Shown here in pieces: positions 34,288 to 44,161 of a DNA stretch of 64,000 bases (positions are counted from its first letter, which is position 1; every line of letters starts with the position of its first letter). The notes beneath the pieces were generated by a model, which was given only the letters and a program-made list of their open reading frames with translations, had not been told where the DNA came from and ran no database searches. The position numbers and the translations under genes are program-made. This DNA is from Prosthecodimorpha hirschii. GTDB taxonomy: Bacteria; Pseudomonadota; Alphaproteobacteria; Rhizobiales; Ancalomicrobiaceae. Location of the stretch: positions 2,862,486-2,926,485 of the forward strand of contig NZ_LJYW01000001.1 of the NCBI RefSeq assembly GCF_001305515.1, read 5' to 3'.

Positions 34288-35376
34288 ATGGCAGCCGCCA
34301 CCGAGACATTCTACGAGGTCATCCGCCGGCAGGGCATCACCCGCCGCAGCTTCGTGAAGTTCTGCAATCTGACCGCCGCGAGCCTCGGCCTCGGGCCGAT
34401 CGCCGCCGCCGAGATGGCCGAGGCGCTGGAGACCAAGCCGCGCACGCCGGTCATCTGGATGCACGGGCTGGAATGCACCTGCTGCTCGGAAAGCTTCATC
34501 CGTTCGGCGCATCCGCTGGTCAAGGATGTCGTGCTGTCGATGATCTCGCTCGACTATGACGACACCATCATGGCGGCCGCCGGCCATCAGGCCGAGGCGA
34601 TCCTCGAAGAGACCAAGCAGAAGTACAAGGGCCAGTACATCCTCGCCGTCGAGGGCAATCCGCCGCTCAACGAGGACGGCATGTTCTGCATCGACGGCGG
34701 CAAGCCCTTCGTCGAGAAGCTGAAATGGATGGCCGAGGACGCCATGGCGATCATCGCCTGGGGCGCCTGCGCCTCCTGGGGCTGCGTCCAGGCCGCCAAG
34801 CCGAACCCGACCCAGGCGACCCCGATCGACAAGGTGATCAAGAACAAGCCGATCATCAAGGTGCCGGGCTGCCCGCCGATCGCCGAGGTGATGACCGGCG
34901 TCGTCACCTACATCACCACCTTCGGGCGCCTGCCGGAGCTCGACCGGCAGGGCCGGCCGAAGATGTTCTATTCCCAGCGCATTCACGACAAGTGCTATCG
35001 CCGGCCGCATTTCGACGCCGGCCAGTTCGTCGAGAGCTGGGACGACGACGGCGCCCGCAAGGGCTACTGCCTCTACAAGATGGGCTGCAAGGGCCCGACC
35101 ACCTACAACGCCTGCTCGACCACGCGCTGGAACGGCGGCGTCTCCTTCCCGATCCAGTCCGGCCACGGCTGCATCGGCTGCTCGGAAGAGGGCTTCTGGG
35201 ACAAGGGCTCCTTCTACGACCGGCTGACCACCATCACGCAGTTCGGCGTCGAGCGGAACGCCGATCAGGTCGGCGGCGCGGTCGCCGGCGTGGTCGGCGC
35301 GGCGGTCGCGGTCCATGCCGCCGCCACGGCGGTCAAGCGTCTGACCGGGAAGCCGACCGAGAAGACGGACGCCTGA
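34288..35376 (+). CDS. hupS: Uptake [NiFe] hydrogenase small subunit
   Basis: The 362-residue protein has a Tat signal with the twin-arginine motif TRRSFVKF (Arg19-Arg20). The proximal FeS ligands lie in LECTCCSES (Cys63 and Cys66), the rest of the cluster Cys in [16 protein letters not shown], and the C-terminal cluster blocks [12 protein letters not shown] and [10 protein letters not shown]-terminal hydrophobic segment (about residues 325-350) anchors it in the membrane. It passes electrons from the large subunit to HupC. The start at 34288 has GGGAGGGGGG upstream. Confidence 0.95.
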   Translation: MAAATETFYEVIRRQGITRRSFVKFCNLTAASLGLGPIAAAEMAEALETKPRTPVIWMHGLECTCCSESFIRSAHPLVKDVVLSMISLDYDDTIMAAAGHQAEAILEETKQKYKGQYILAVEGNPPLNEDGMFCIDGGKPFVEKLKWMAEDAMAIIAWGACASWGCVQAAKPNPTQATPIDKVIKNKPIIKVPGCPPIAEVMTGVVTYITTFGRLPELDRQGRPKMFYSQRIHDKCYRRPHFDAGQFVESWDDDGARKGYCLYKMGCKGPTTYNACSTTRWNGGVSFPIQSGHGCIGCSEEGFWDKGSFYDRLTTITQFGVERNADQVGGAVAGVVGAAVAVHAAATAVKRLTGKPTEKTDA

Positions 35377-35486
35377 ACGCGCCGGTGCCCGCAGCAGGCC
35401 TCGCCTGCGCCGGCGCACCCGAGCCGCACGCCGTCCGGCGGGCCCGAGGGCCCGCCCCCCAACGACAATCCGAGGAAAGCGCCGCC

Positions 35487-37277
35487 ATGGGCATCCAGAC
35501 TCCGAACGGTTACACGCTCGACAATTCGGGCAAGCGCGTCGTCGTCGACCCGGTCACCCGCATCGAAGGCCATATGCGCGTCGAGGTGAATGTCGACGAC
35601 CAGAACGTCATCCGCAACGCCGTCTCGACCGGCACGATGTGGCGCGGCATCGAGGTCATCCTGAAGAACCGCGATCCGCGCGACGCCTGGGCCTTTACCG
35701 AGCGCATCTGCGGCGTCTGCACCGGCACCCACGCGCTGACCTCGGTCCGGGCGGTCGAGAACGCGCTCAAGATCGATATCCCTGAGAATGCCAACACGAT
35801 CCGCAACATCATGCAGCTGACGCTGCAGGTGCACGATCATCTCGTTCATTTCTACCACCTGCACGCGCTCGACTGGGTCGACGTGGTCTCGGCGCTGTCG
35901 GCCGACCCGAAGGCGACCTCGGAGCTGGCGCAGTCGATCTCGTCCTGGCCGCTGTCCTCGCCGGGCTACTTCAAGGACCTGCAGGCCCGGCTGAAGAAAT
36001 TCGTCGAGTCCGGGCAGCTCGGGCCGTTCAAGAACGGCTATTGGGGCCATCCGGCCTACAAGCTGCCGCCGGAAGCCAACCTGATGGCGGTCGCCCACTA
36101 TCTGGAGGCGCTCGACTTCCAGAAGGAGATCGTCAAGATCCACACCATCTACGGCGGCAAGAACCCGCATCCGAACTGGCTGGTCGGCGGCGTGCCCTGC
36201 GCCATCAATGTCGACGGCACCGGCGCGGTCGGCGCGATCAACATGGAGCGGCTGAACCTCGTCTCCTCGATCATCGACCAGACTCTGGCCTTCTGCGAGC
36301 AGGTCTACCTGCCCGACGTGCAGGCGATCGGCAGCTTCTACAAGGACTGGCTGCATGGCGGCGGCCTGTCGGGCACCTCGGTGATGGCCTATGGCGACGT
36401 GCCGGAACATGCCAACGACTATTCGCCGAAGTCGCTCAAGATGCCGCATGGCGTCATCGTCAACGGCAACCTGAACGAAGTCTTCCCGATCGATCACGCC
36501 GATCCGGCGCAGATCCAGGAATACGTCACCCACAGCTGGTACAAGTATTCGGACGAGAGCAAGGGCCTGCATCCCTGGGACGGCGTCACCGAGCCCAACT
36601 ACGTGCTCGGCCCGAAGGCCAAGGGCACCCGCACCAATATCGAAGAGCTCGACGAGGGCGGCAAATATTCCTGGATCAAGGCGCCGCGCTGGAAGGGACA
36701 CGCGGTCGAGGTCGGCCCGCTCGCCCGCTACGTGGTCGGCTACGTCCAGAAGCGTCCGGAGTTCAAGGAGCCGACCGACCGCTTCCTGTCCGCGCTCGGC
36801 CTGCCGCTGACCGCGCTGTTCTCGACCCTCGGCCGCACCGCGGCGCGCGCGCTGGAATGCGTCTGGGCCGCGCAGCAGATGCGCTACTTCCAGGACAAGC
36901 TGATGGCCTCGATCAAGGCCGGCGACCTGTCGACCGCCAATACCGACAAGTGGAAGCCGGAATCCTGGCCGAAGGAGGCCAAGGGCGTCGGCTTCACCGA
37001 GGCGCCGCGCGGCGCGCTCGCCCACTGGATCAAGATCAAGGACGGCAAGATCGACAACTACCAGTGCGTCGTGCCGACCACCTGGAACGGTTCGCCGCGC
37101 GACCCGAAGGGCAATATCGGCGCCTTCGAGGCCTCGCTGATGAACACCCCGATGGCCGATCCCAAGCTGCCGCTCGAGATCCTGCGCACGATCCATTCCT
37201 TCGATCCGTGCCTGGCCTGCTCCACCCACGTCATGTCGGCCGACGGCCAGGACATGGCGACCGTCACCGTGCGCTAG
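35487..37277 (+). CDS. hupL: Uptake [NiFe] hydrogenase large subunit
   Basis: The 596-residue catalytic subunit oxidises H2. Ni-Fe ligands are Cys75/Cys78 (RICGVCTG) and Cys575/Cys578 (DPCLACSTH). The last 15 residues after His581 form the maturation tail removed by the HupD protease. The protein is exported with HupS as a folded pair. The gene lies 110 bases after hupS in a stretch with no other gene. Confidence 0.96.
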   Translation: MGIQTPNGYTLDNSGKRVVVDPVTRIEGHMRVEVNVDDQNVIRNAVSTGTMWRGIEVILKNRDPRDAWAFTERICGVCTGTHALTSVRAVENALKIDIPENANTIRNIMQLTLQVHDHLVHFYHLHALDWVDVVSALSADPKATSELAQSISSWPLSSPGYFKDLQARLKKFVESGQLGPFKNGYWGHPAYKLPPEANLMAVAHYLEALDFQKEIVKIHTIYGGKNPHPNWLVGGVPCAINVDGTGAVGAINMERLNLVSSIIDQTLAFCEQVYLPDVQAIGSFYKDWLHGGGLSGTSVMAYGDVPEHANDYSPKSLKMPHGVIVNGNLNEVFPIDHADPAQIQEYVTHSWYKYSDESKGLHPWDGVTEPNYVLGPKAKGTRTNIEELDEGGKYSWIKAPRWKGHAVEVGPLARYVVGYVQKRPEFKEPTDRFLSALGLPLTALFSTLGRTAARALECVWAAQQMRYFQDKLMASIKAGDLSTANTDKWKPESWPKEAKGVGFTEAPRGALAHWIKIKDGKIDNYQCVVPTTWNGSPRDPKGNIGAFEASLMNTPMADPKLPLEILRTIHSFDPCLACSTHVMSADGQDMATVTVR

Positions 37278-37289
37278 AGGGAGGCGGCC

Positions 37290-38036
37290 ATGAGCGTCAC
37301 CTCCGACGACCGCAGCCGCGCCGTCCTGCGCGGCGTGATGGATGCCGACGACCACGTCATCGTCTCCGGCCCGTCGATCTACGTCTACGAGGCGCCGGTG
37401 CGCATCTGGCACTGGGCCAACGCGCTGGCGATCGTGGTCCTGGCCGTGACCGGCTACTTCATCGGCTCGCCGCTGCCCTCCATGCCCGGCGAGGCGTCCG
37501 ACCACTTCCTGATGGGCTATATCCGCTTCGCCCATTTCTCCGCCGGCTACGTCCTGGCGATCGGCTTCCTGTGCCGCATCCTGTGGACCTTCTTCGGCAA
37601 CCGGCATTCCCGGCAGATCTTCTACCTGCCGGTCTGGAGCGGCACCTGGTGGGCCGGCATCCTGCGCGAGCTGCGCTGGTACATGTTCCTGGAGAAGGAA
37701 CCCTACAAGTATGTCGGGCACAACCCGCTCGCCCATGTCGCGATGTTCCTGATGTTCACGCTGTTCACGGCGTTCATGATCGTCACGGGCTTCGCGCTCT
37801 ACTCGGAGGGCGCCGGCATCGACAGCTGGCAGGCCAAACTGTTCGGCTGGGTCTTCACCTACTTCCCGAACAGCCAGGACGTGCACACGCTGCACCATCT
37901 GGGCATGTGGGTGATCGTGGTGTTCGCCGTGATCCACATCTATGCGGCGATCCGCGAGGACATCATGTCCCGGCAGACCATGATCTCGACCATGATCTCC
38001 GGCGAGCGGCAGTTCCGCGACGAGCGGGAGGGCTGA
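37290..38036 (+). CDS. hupC: Ni/Fe-hydrogenase b-type cytochrome subunit
   Basis: The 248-residue membrane protein has four predicted helices and His residues in VRIWHWANALAIVV, RFAHFSAGYVLA, and HHLGMWVIVVFAVIHIYA that fit the two heme b sites. It takes electrons from HupS and reduces the quinone pool. It starts 12 bases after hupL. Confidence 0.95.
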   Translation: MSVTSDDRSRAVLRGVMDADDHVIVSGPSIYVYEAPVRIWHWANALAIVVLAVTGYFIGSPLPSMPGEASDHFLMGYIRFAHFSAGYVLAIGFLCRILWTFFGNRHSRQIFYLPVWSGTWWAGILRELRWYMFLEKEPYKYVGHNPLAHVAMFLMFTLFTAFMIVTGFALYSEGAGIDSWQAKLFGWVFTYFPNSQDVHTLHHLGMWVIVVFAVIHIYAAIREDIMSRQTMISTMISGERQFRDEREG

Positions 38037-38037
38037 G

Positions 38038-38655
38038 ATGGGCACCGAGACGGGGCACGACGCGCAATCGCCGGCCGCCCGGGTGCTGGTCCTCGGCATC
38101 GGCAACATCCTGTGGGCCGACGAGGGCTTCGGCGTGCGCACCGTGGAGGCCTTCCACCGCCGCTTCGAGACAGGCGCCGAGGTCACCATCCTGGATGGCG
38201 GCACGCAGGGGCTCTACCTGGTCGACCACGTCGCCTCGCACGACCTGCTGCTGGTGTTCGACGCGATCGACTACGGGCTGGAGCCCGGCACGGTGCATCT
38301 CGTCCGGGACGCGGAGGTGCCGCGCTTCACCGGCAACAAGAAGATGAGCCTGCACCAGACCGGCTTCCAGGAGGTGCTCTCGGCCGCCGACCTGCTCGGC
38401 CGCTACCCGAACTCCCTGGCGTTGATCGGCTGCCAGCCGGTCGACCTGGAGGATTGGGGCGGGCCGCTGACCGGGCCGGTCGCCGCCGCGATCGCCCCGG
38501 CGCTGGACCTCGCCGTGGAGGTCCTGGCCGGCTGGGGCATCGCGGTCCGGCCCCGGACGGTCCCGCTGCCGCCGGAGCAGCAACTCCTCGGCAACGATAT
38601 CGACCATGCCGCCTACGAGCGGACCCTGGCCGCGGGTTCCGCTCCGGCCGCCTGA
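38038..38655 (+). CDS. hupD: Hydrogenase maturation protease
   Basis: The 205-residue endopeptidase of the HupD/HyaD family removes the C-terminal tail of HupL after nickel insertion. Nickel-sensing residues are Glu29 (WADEGFG), Asp75 (VFDAIDY) and His106 (SLHQTGF). It follows hupC by one base. Confidence 0.94.
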   Translation: MGTETGHDAQSPAARVLVLGIGNILWADEGFGVRTVEAFHRRFETGAEVTILDGGTQGLYLVDHVASHDLLLVFDAIDYGLEPGTVHLVRDAEVPRFTGNKKMSLHQTGFQEVLSAADLLGRYPNSLALIGCQPVDLEDWGGPLTGPVAAAIAPALDLAVEVLAGWGIAVRPRTVPLPPEQQLLGNDIDHAAYERTLAAGSAPAA

Positions 38656-38805
38656 AGCGCCGGTCGGCTGCGGCCGTTCGGGCGGCGCCGCCCGGCACCG
38701 GGTTCTGTCGATGCCTCAGAATGACGGCGTGCCCGATCCTGGCCCTGCCGGATCCGTGACGCGCCAACGAAACACTCCAGACGACGTTCCGAAGGGGGAA
38801 CCGCC

Positions 38806-39405
38806 ATGAACAACCGTCTTGCCGCCAAAGCCGTCCTAAGCCTGGGCCTGGGTCTGGCCCTCGTGCCGGGCGCCGCCCTGGCCCATACCGGCGTCATGCC
38901 GCACGACCATAGCGGCCTCGCGGCCGGCCTGATGCATCCGCTGTCCGGCATCGACCATCTGGCCGCCATGGTGGCGGTCGGGCTGTGGGCGGCCTCGCTC
39001 GGGCGCCGGGCGATGCTGATCGTCCCGGCCGCCTTCATGGCCGCCATGGTGGTGGGTGCCGGGATCGGCTGGGCGGGGATCGAACTCCCGGCCATCGAGC
39101 AGGTCATCGCCGGTTCGGTCGTGGTGCTCGGGCTGATCGCTACCCTGCAGCTGCGTGTCCCGACCGCAGCCGCTTCCGCGCTGGTCGCCCTGTTCGCGCT
39201 GTTCCACGGCCATGCCCATGGCGCCGAGATGCCCGAATTGGCCGGGCCTGTCGCCTATGGCCTCGGGTTCCTGATCGCCACCGCCGCCCTGCATGCCGGC
39301 GGTCTCGGTCTCGGCGTGATCGGTGCACGGGCCGGCGGCGCCTTCGCGCGCCTTCCCGGCGCCGCCGTGACCCTGACCGGCCTCGCCCTGTTCGCCGGCC
39401 TCTGA
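38806..39405 (+). CDS. hupE: HupE/UreJ-family membrane protein
   Basis: The 199-residue protein has a signal peptide and about six hydrophobic segments. The family motifs HPLSGIDHLAAM and FHGHAHGAEMP hold the metal-binding His/Asp residues. HupE/UreJ proteins act as nickel permeases or entry channels. It is separated from hupD by 150 bases that show no gene. A stretch of inner promoter activity is possible there but not visible. Confidence 0.9.
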   Translation: MNNRLAAKAVLSLGLGLALVPGAALAHTGVMPHDHSGLAAGLMHPLSGIDHLAAMVAVGLWAASLGRRAMLIVPAAFMAAMVVGAGIGWAGIELPAIEQVIAGSVVVLGLIATLQLRVPTAAASALVALFALFHGHAHGAEMPELAGPVAYGLGFLIATAALHAGGLGLGVIGARAGGAFARLPGAAVTLTGLALFAGL

Positions 39406-39419
39406 TCGGGAGCAGGTCC

Positions 39420-39710
39420 ATGTGCCTCGGCGTGCCCATGACGGTCGTGGAAAGCGACGGTTTCACCGCGCTGGTCAGCCGCGGCCCCGAGACCCGGCGG
39501 GTCTCGGTCCTGCTGGTCGGGGCGCAGCCGGCCGGCACCCGGCTCCTGATCCATATCGACAGCGCCGTCCGGGTGCTCGATCCGGACGAGGCCGAGGCGA
39601 TCGACCGGGCGCTGGAGGGGCTCGCCGCCGCCCTGGACGGCCGGGCCTTCGACCATCTCTTCGCCGACCTGATCGACCGCGAGCCCGAACTGCCCGCCCA
39701 TCTCGCCTGA
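39420..39710 (+). CDS. hupF: HypC-family hydrogenase chaperone
   Basis: The 96-residue paralogue of HypC begins with the diagnostic MCLGVPM, whose Cys2 binds the Fe(CN)2CO unit or the large subunit. It is longer than HypC at its C-terminus. HupF guards HupL during assembly, with a special role under oxygen in rhizobia. It lies 14 bases after hupE. Confidence 0.92.
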   Translation: MCLGVPMTVVESDGFTALVSRGPETRRVSVLLVGAQPAGTRLLIHIDSAVRVLDPDEAEAIDRALEGLAAALDGRAFDHLFADLIDREPELPAHLA

Positions 39711-39806
39711 GCGGCCGCCCCGCCGAACGGCTCCGGCGGATCGCCGTCTCCGGCTGATCCCGTCGACCGACACGCCCATCGCGCCCCTTGTCCCGAGGAG
39801 TTTGCC

Positions 39807-40253
39807 ATGCCTCCCCTGATCGCCGCGCTGGCCACACGGCACGGCATTCCGACCGTCGACGTCGCCAGCGTGGACGCGTTCCTGGCGCCTGCCGCCGGCG
39901 AGCCCCCGCATGCCCTGCTGTTCTTCACCGGCGATCCGGAAGCGCGCGGCGAGGCCGTCGACGTGGCGGTGATCCTGCCCGAACTGATCGCCGCCTTCCC
40001 TGGCCGGCTGCGCGCGGCGCGCGTCGAGCGTGCGGCCGAAACCGCGCTGATGGCGCGCTTCAACGTCCGCCTCCTGCCGAGCCTGGCGCTGGTCCGCGGC
40101 GGCGAGCCGCTCGCCGTGATGCCGCGCGTGATGGACTGGGTCGACTATCTCGCCGCCATCGATCCGAAACTGAGCCCCGATGCCCCGGTCATGGCCGCGC
40201 CCTCCGGGCCGCGCGTCGAGATCACCCATTCGAGCCGCAGGAGCCCCGCATGA
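39807..40253 (+). CDS. hupG: HupG/HyaE thioredoxin-like hydrogenase accessory protein
   Basis: The 148-residue protein has a thioredoxin-like fold without a CxxC pair (LLFFTGDPEARGEAVDVAVI, ARFNVRLLPSLALVRGG). HupG/HyaE proteins bind the small-subunit Tat signal or help FeS assembly. Its stop overlaps the hupH start. A GAGGAG ribosome site lies upstream. Confidence 0.88.
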   Translation: MPPLIAALATRHGIPTVDVASVDAFLAPAAGEPPHALLFFTGDPEARGEAVDVAVILPELIAAFPGRLRAARVERAAETALMARFNVRLLPSLALVRGGEPLAVMPRVMDWVDYLAAIDPKLSPDAPVMAAPSGPRVEITHSSRRSPA

Positions 40254-41107
40254 AAGCCGGATTCTGGGTTGCCCCCGAAGGTTCCGACACACCGCTCGCC
40301 ATCCTGCCGATCGGCGGGGTCGACCTGTCGCCCCGACAGGGCCGCGACGGCCTGCGCTTCCTGGCGACCTCCGACGCGGCCGCCCTGGTGGCGCGCTGCC
40401 CGCGCGTCGCCGACCTGCTGCCGCGGCTGGCCGATGCGCTCGACCGCCAGACCGCGACCGCGCCGGGCCTGATCTTCGATCTCGGCCGGCTCGGCGAGGA
40501 GGAGATGCGGCTCGTCGCCGACGTGCTCGGCGAGGGCGAGGTGGCGGCGACCGTGGCGTTGCCGGACGGCGTGGTCGCCCAGATCCAGGAAAGCGTGATG
40601 GCCGGTCTCTGGCGCGTCCGCTTCACCGATGCCGGGGGCCGGCTGGTCGCCGACTATGCCGAGGTTTCCGCCGTGCCCCAGGCGGTGCGCCGCGCCGCCG
40701 CCATGACCTTGCCGGACCTCGAGATCGCCACCCCGCCGGACGGCGCCATGAACGTCCTGCCGGTGCTGGCCGAGATCCGCGACGCCGTGCTCAGCCGCCG
40801 GCCGGGCGATCCGCCGCGCACCATCTCGCTGACGCTCCTGCCCATGACGCCAGAGGATCTCGACTTCCTGCAGGCCTCGCTCGGCACCGGGCCGGTGCGG
40901 CTGGTCTCGCGCGGCTACGGCAATTGCCGGGCGCAGGCGACCGCGATCAACGGCGTCTGGTCGATCCAGTTCACCAATTCGATGGACACGGTGCTGCTCG
41001 ACACGATCGAGATCGGCGACGTGCCCGAGGTGGTCAGCGCGGCGGAAGAGGATTTCCGCGATTCCGCCGAGCGCCTGCGCGAGATCCACGAGGCCTATTT
41101 CGTATGA
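40250..41107 (+). CDS. hupH: HupH/HyaF-family hydrogenase expression/formation protein
   Basis: The 285-residue cytoplasmic accessory protein has family blocks LPIGGVDLSPRQ and PDGVVAQIQESVMAGLWRV, and the late SRGYGNCRAQATAINGVWSIQF. It works on HupS/HupL maturation. It is translationally coupled to hupG and to the rubredoxin gene that follows (ATGA overlap). Confidence 0.9.
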   Translation: MKAGFWVAPEGSDTPLAILPIGGVDLSPRQGRDGLRFLATSDAAALVARCPRVADLLPRLADALDRQTATAPGLIFDLGRLGEEEMRLVADVLGEGEVAATVALPDGVVAQIQESVMAGLWRVRFTDAGGRLVADYAEVSAVPQAVRRAAAMTLPDLEIATPPDGAMNVLPVLAEIRDAVLSRRPGDPPRTISLTLLPMTPEDLDFLQASLGTGPVRLVSRGYGNCRAQATAINGVWSIQFTNSMDTVLLDTIEIGDVPEVVSAAEEDFRDSAERLREIHEAYFV

Positions 41108-41292
41108 CCGACACGGCAACGCGCCTCGCCCGCTTCGAATGCGGCGTCTGCTGGACCGTCTACGATCCCGCGATCGGCGACGAGGTCTGGCAGGTGCCGC
41201 CCGGCGTCGCCTTCGAGGATCTGCCGGAGGAATGGCGCTGCCCGCATTGCGACATGCCGCGCGAGAAGTTCCTGAGGCTCGACGATGCGTGA
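41104..41292 (+). CDS. hupI: Rubredoxin
   Basis: The 62-residue rubredoxin has CGVC and CPHC, the two CxxC loops that bind one iron. HupI helps protect or assemble the FeS small subunit in the presence of oxygen. It overlaps hupH by 4 bases and hupJ by 8 bases. Too short for many gene callers, but the Cys spacing and length are exact. Confidence 0.94.
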   Translation: MTDTATRLARFECGVCWTVYDPAIGDEVWQVPPGVAFEDLPEEWRCPHCDMPREKFLRLDDA

Positions 41293-41785
41293 CGACACCG
41301 GCCAGCCGACGGAGGATCCCGGCCCCCGCCTCGCCGCCTGGTGGCGCGACGTGGCCGAGCGCATGGCCGACCTGCCGATCTACAATCCGACGCTGGAGGT
41401 CCAGGTCACGGACTTCCGCCGGCATGGCGACTTCCACGTCGGGGTCGCGGTGACGCCCTGGTTCATGAACGTGGTCGCGGTCCCGGCCCGGGCACGCAGC
41501 ATGCCGGCCGCGGGCGCGACCCTGGTGCTCGACCTGCCGGCCGGGCCGGTCGAGGCGATCGTCGGCGAGGCCGGGCCGGTCGGGACCGTCGCGCTGGCCT
41601 CGCTGTTTTCGCCGATGGACATGTTCGACGATCCGGTCGCGACGCGGCTCGTCGCCGACGCGGCGCTCGAGGCCCTGTTCGAGCGACCGGCGCCGCCCGA
41701 ACCGCTGCTCGAACGGCAGTTGGCGCGGCCGACCGACCGCCGCAGCCTGCTGTTCCCGCGCCGCGCCACCGAGGCGGCGTCATGA
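41285..41785 (+). CDS. hupJ: HupJ/HybE-family hydrogenase assembly chaperone
   Basis: The 166-residue protein of the HybE group contains MADLPIYNPTLEVQVTDFR and VAVTPWFMNVVAVPA, which are typical. It holds the small subunit until the large subunit is ready. It starts inside the rubredoxin gene and overlaps hupK by 4 bases. Confidence 0.9.
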   Translation: MRDDTGQPTEDPGPRLAAWWRDVAERMADLPIYNPTLEVQVTDFRRHGDFHVGVAVTPWFMNVVAVPARARSMPAAGATLVLDLPAGPVEAIVGEAGPVGTVALASLFSPMDMFDDPVATRLVADAALEALFERPAPPEPLLERQLARPTDRRSLLFPRRATEAAS

Positions 41786-42867
41786 ATGCGCTGCCCGCCC
41801 CCGAAGCCGGCCGGGTCGAGATCCGCGTCACGGTCGCGGAGGGGCGGGTGCGCGCGGCCGACATCCGCAGCCTGCGCCCGCTGTCGATCGTATCGCGCTT
41901 CACGGGGCGGACCGTCGGCGAGATCGTGCCGATGCTGGCGCTGCTGCACGGTCCCTGCGGCGCCTCCCATGCCGCGGCGCTGCACTTCGCCGGTGCGGCG
42001 GCGCAGGGGCGCGCCGTTCCGACGGAGGAAACGGCCGCCTGGATCCGGCGCCTCGCCGGCGAGCGGGTGGCCGAGCATCTCGGTCATCTGGCAGCGGCGG
42101 AGGCCCTGCCGGACTTCGCCAGCTACGAAACCCGGCGCCGGTTGCGCGACATGCTGGCCGCCGCACGGGTGCTCGCCCGCGGCATGGGCAGCCTGGATCG
42201 TCCCGCCGCGACGCTTCTCGAAGCCGCCGCCAGGCTCGATCTCGGCGACAGGACGGCAAAGCCGACCGCCGTGCCGCCGGAGCCGGCACACCCGGTCGAC
42301 CCGCTGACCGGCGCCGACGATCCGGCCATTCTCGCCGGCCTCGCCGCCGATCCCGACTTTCCGGCCCGTCCCGCGCTCGAGGCCCGCTGTCCGGAAGCCG
42401 GCCCGGCGGCGCGCTGCGGCGACACGGCGGCCGCGCCCGGCATGGCGATCCGCGCCCGCCGGACCGAGATCCGCGCCGCGCTCGCCGAAATCGACGGCAC
42501 GGCGACCGATCCGGCCTGGATCGCCGGCGGCGGGCTCGGCGACGGTGCGGGTTTCGCCGCAGTGGAAAGCCCGCGCGGACGCCTGCACTATCGGGTCGCG
42601 ATCGCGGCGGATGGACGGATCCGGGAGGCCCGCGTGCTGGCACCGACGGAATGGAACTTTCACCCGCAGGGTCCGGTCGCGCGCATGCTCGTCGGCCTGC
42701 CCGCGGACCATGGGGCCGTGGAGCACGGGGCCGTGGAGCATGGGGCCGTGGAGCACGGGTCGGGCGGCGATCCCGCACGGGACGCCGAGCGGGTCCTGGC
42801 GCGCCGCGTCGCCGCCTTCGACCCCTGCGTGCCGTTCCGGATCGTCTGGGAGGCCGCCGATGCATGA
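41782..42867 (+). CDS. hupK: HupK, degenerate large-subunit-like hydrogenase assembly protein
   Basis: The 361-residue protein looks like a shrunken hydrogenase large subunit. The N-terminal motif is HGPCGASHA, so one Cys of the RxCGxC pair is replaced by Ser. The C-terminal motif is FDPCVPF, again with one Cys left. It lacks the middle of HupL. HupK is thought to scaffold the Fe(CN)2CO group. The segment at residues 310-324 is a three-copy HGAVE repeat. It overlaps the hypA start. Confidence 0.88.
   Translation: MNALPAPEAGRVEIRVTVAEGRVRAADIRSLRPLSIVSRFTGRTVGEIVPMLALLHGPCGASHAAALHFAGAAAQGRAVPTEETAAWIRRLAGERVAEHLGHLAAAEALPDFASYETRRRLRDMLAAARVLARGMGSLDRPAATLLEAAARLDLGDRTAKPTAVPPEPAHPVDPLTGADDPAILAGLAADPDFPARPALEARCPEAGPAARCGDTAAAPGMAIRARRTEIRAALAEIDGTATDPAWIAGGGLGDGAGFAAVESPRGRLHYRVAIAADGRIREARVLAPTEWNFHPQGPVARMLVGLPADHGAVEHGAVEHGAVEHGSGGDPARDAERVLARRVAAFDPCVPFRIVWEAADA
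42709..42753 (+). repeat. Three tandem 15-bp units inside hupK
   Basis: The unit CAyGGGGCCGTGGAG is repeated in frame three times, giving HGAVE x3 with alternating CAT and CAC codons for His. A further HG follows. It lies in a surface-like linker before the last motif, so length changes are probably tolerated. Confidence 0.9.
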
Positions 42868-43200
42868 GATGGCGCTGTGCCAGGGCGTGGTCGACCTGAT
42901 CGACGAGGAGGCCGCGCGCCAGAATTTCGGCCGCGTGAAGGCCGTGGTGCTGGAGATCGGCGTGCTCGGCCATGTCGAGCCCGAGGCGATGCTGTTCTGC
43001 TTCGATGCGGTCAGCCGCGGCACGCGCGTCGAGGGCGCGCGCCTGGTCATCGAGCGGGTTCCGGGCGCCGGCTGGTGCCTGGACTGCGGCAAGACGGTGC
43101 CGCTGACCGAACGGTTCGGCGCCTGCCCGGACTGCGGCCGGCACCGGGTCCAGATGACCGCCGGCGACGAAATGAAATTGCGCGAACTGGAGGTGGAGTG

Positions 43201-43201
<1 letters not shown>
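42860..43201 (+). CDS. hypA: Hydrogenase nickel incorporation protein HypA
   Basis: The 113-residue nickel chaperone starts with MHEMALCQ, whose His2 binds nickel. A zinc site is formed by CLDCGK and CPDCGR. It delivers nickel with HypB. The start lies inside the hupK end, and the stop overlaps the hypB start (TGATG). Confidence 0.95.
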
Positions 43202-44157
<956 letters not shown>

Positions 44158-44161
44158 TGCC

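Noticed and set aside
35265..38204. 979-codon open frame on the minus strand over hupL and hupC
   Set aside because: hupL and hupC are unambiguous on the plus strand, and the opposite frame has no recognisable fold.
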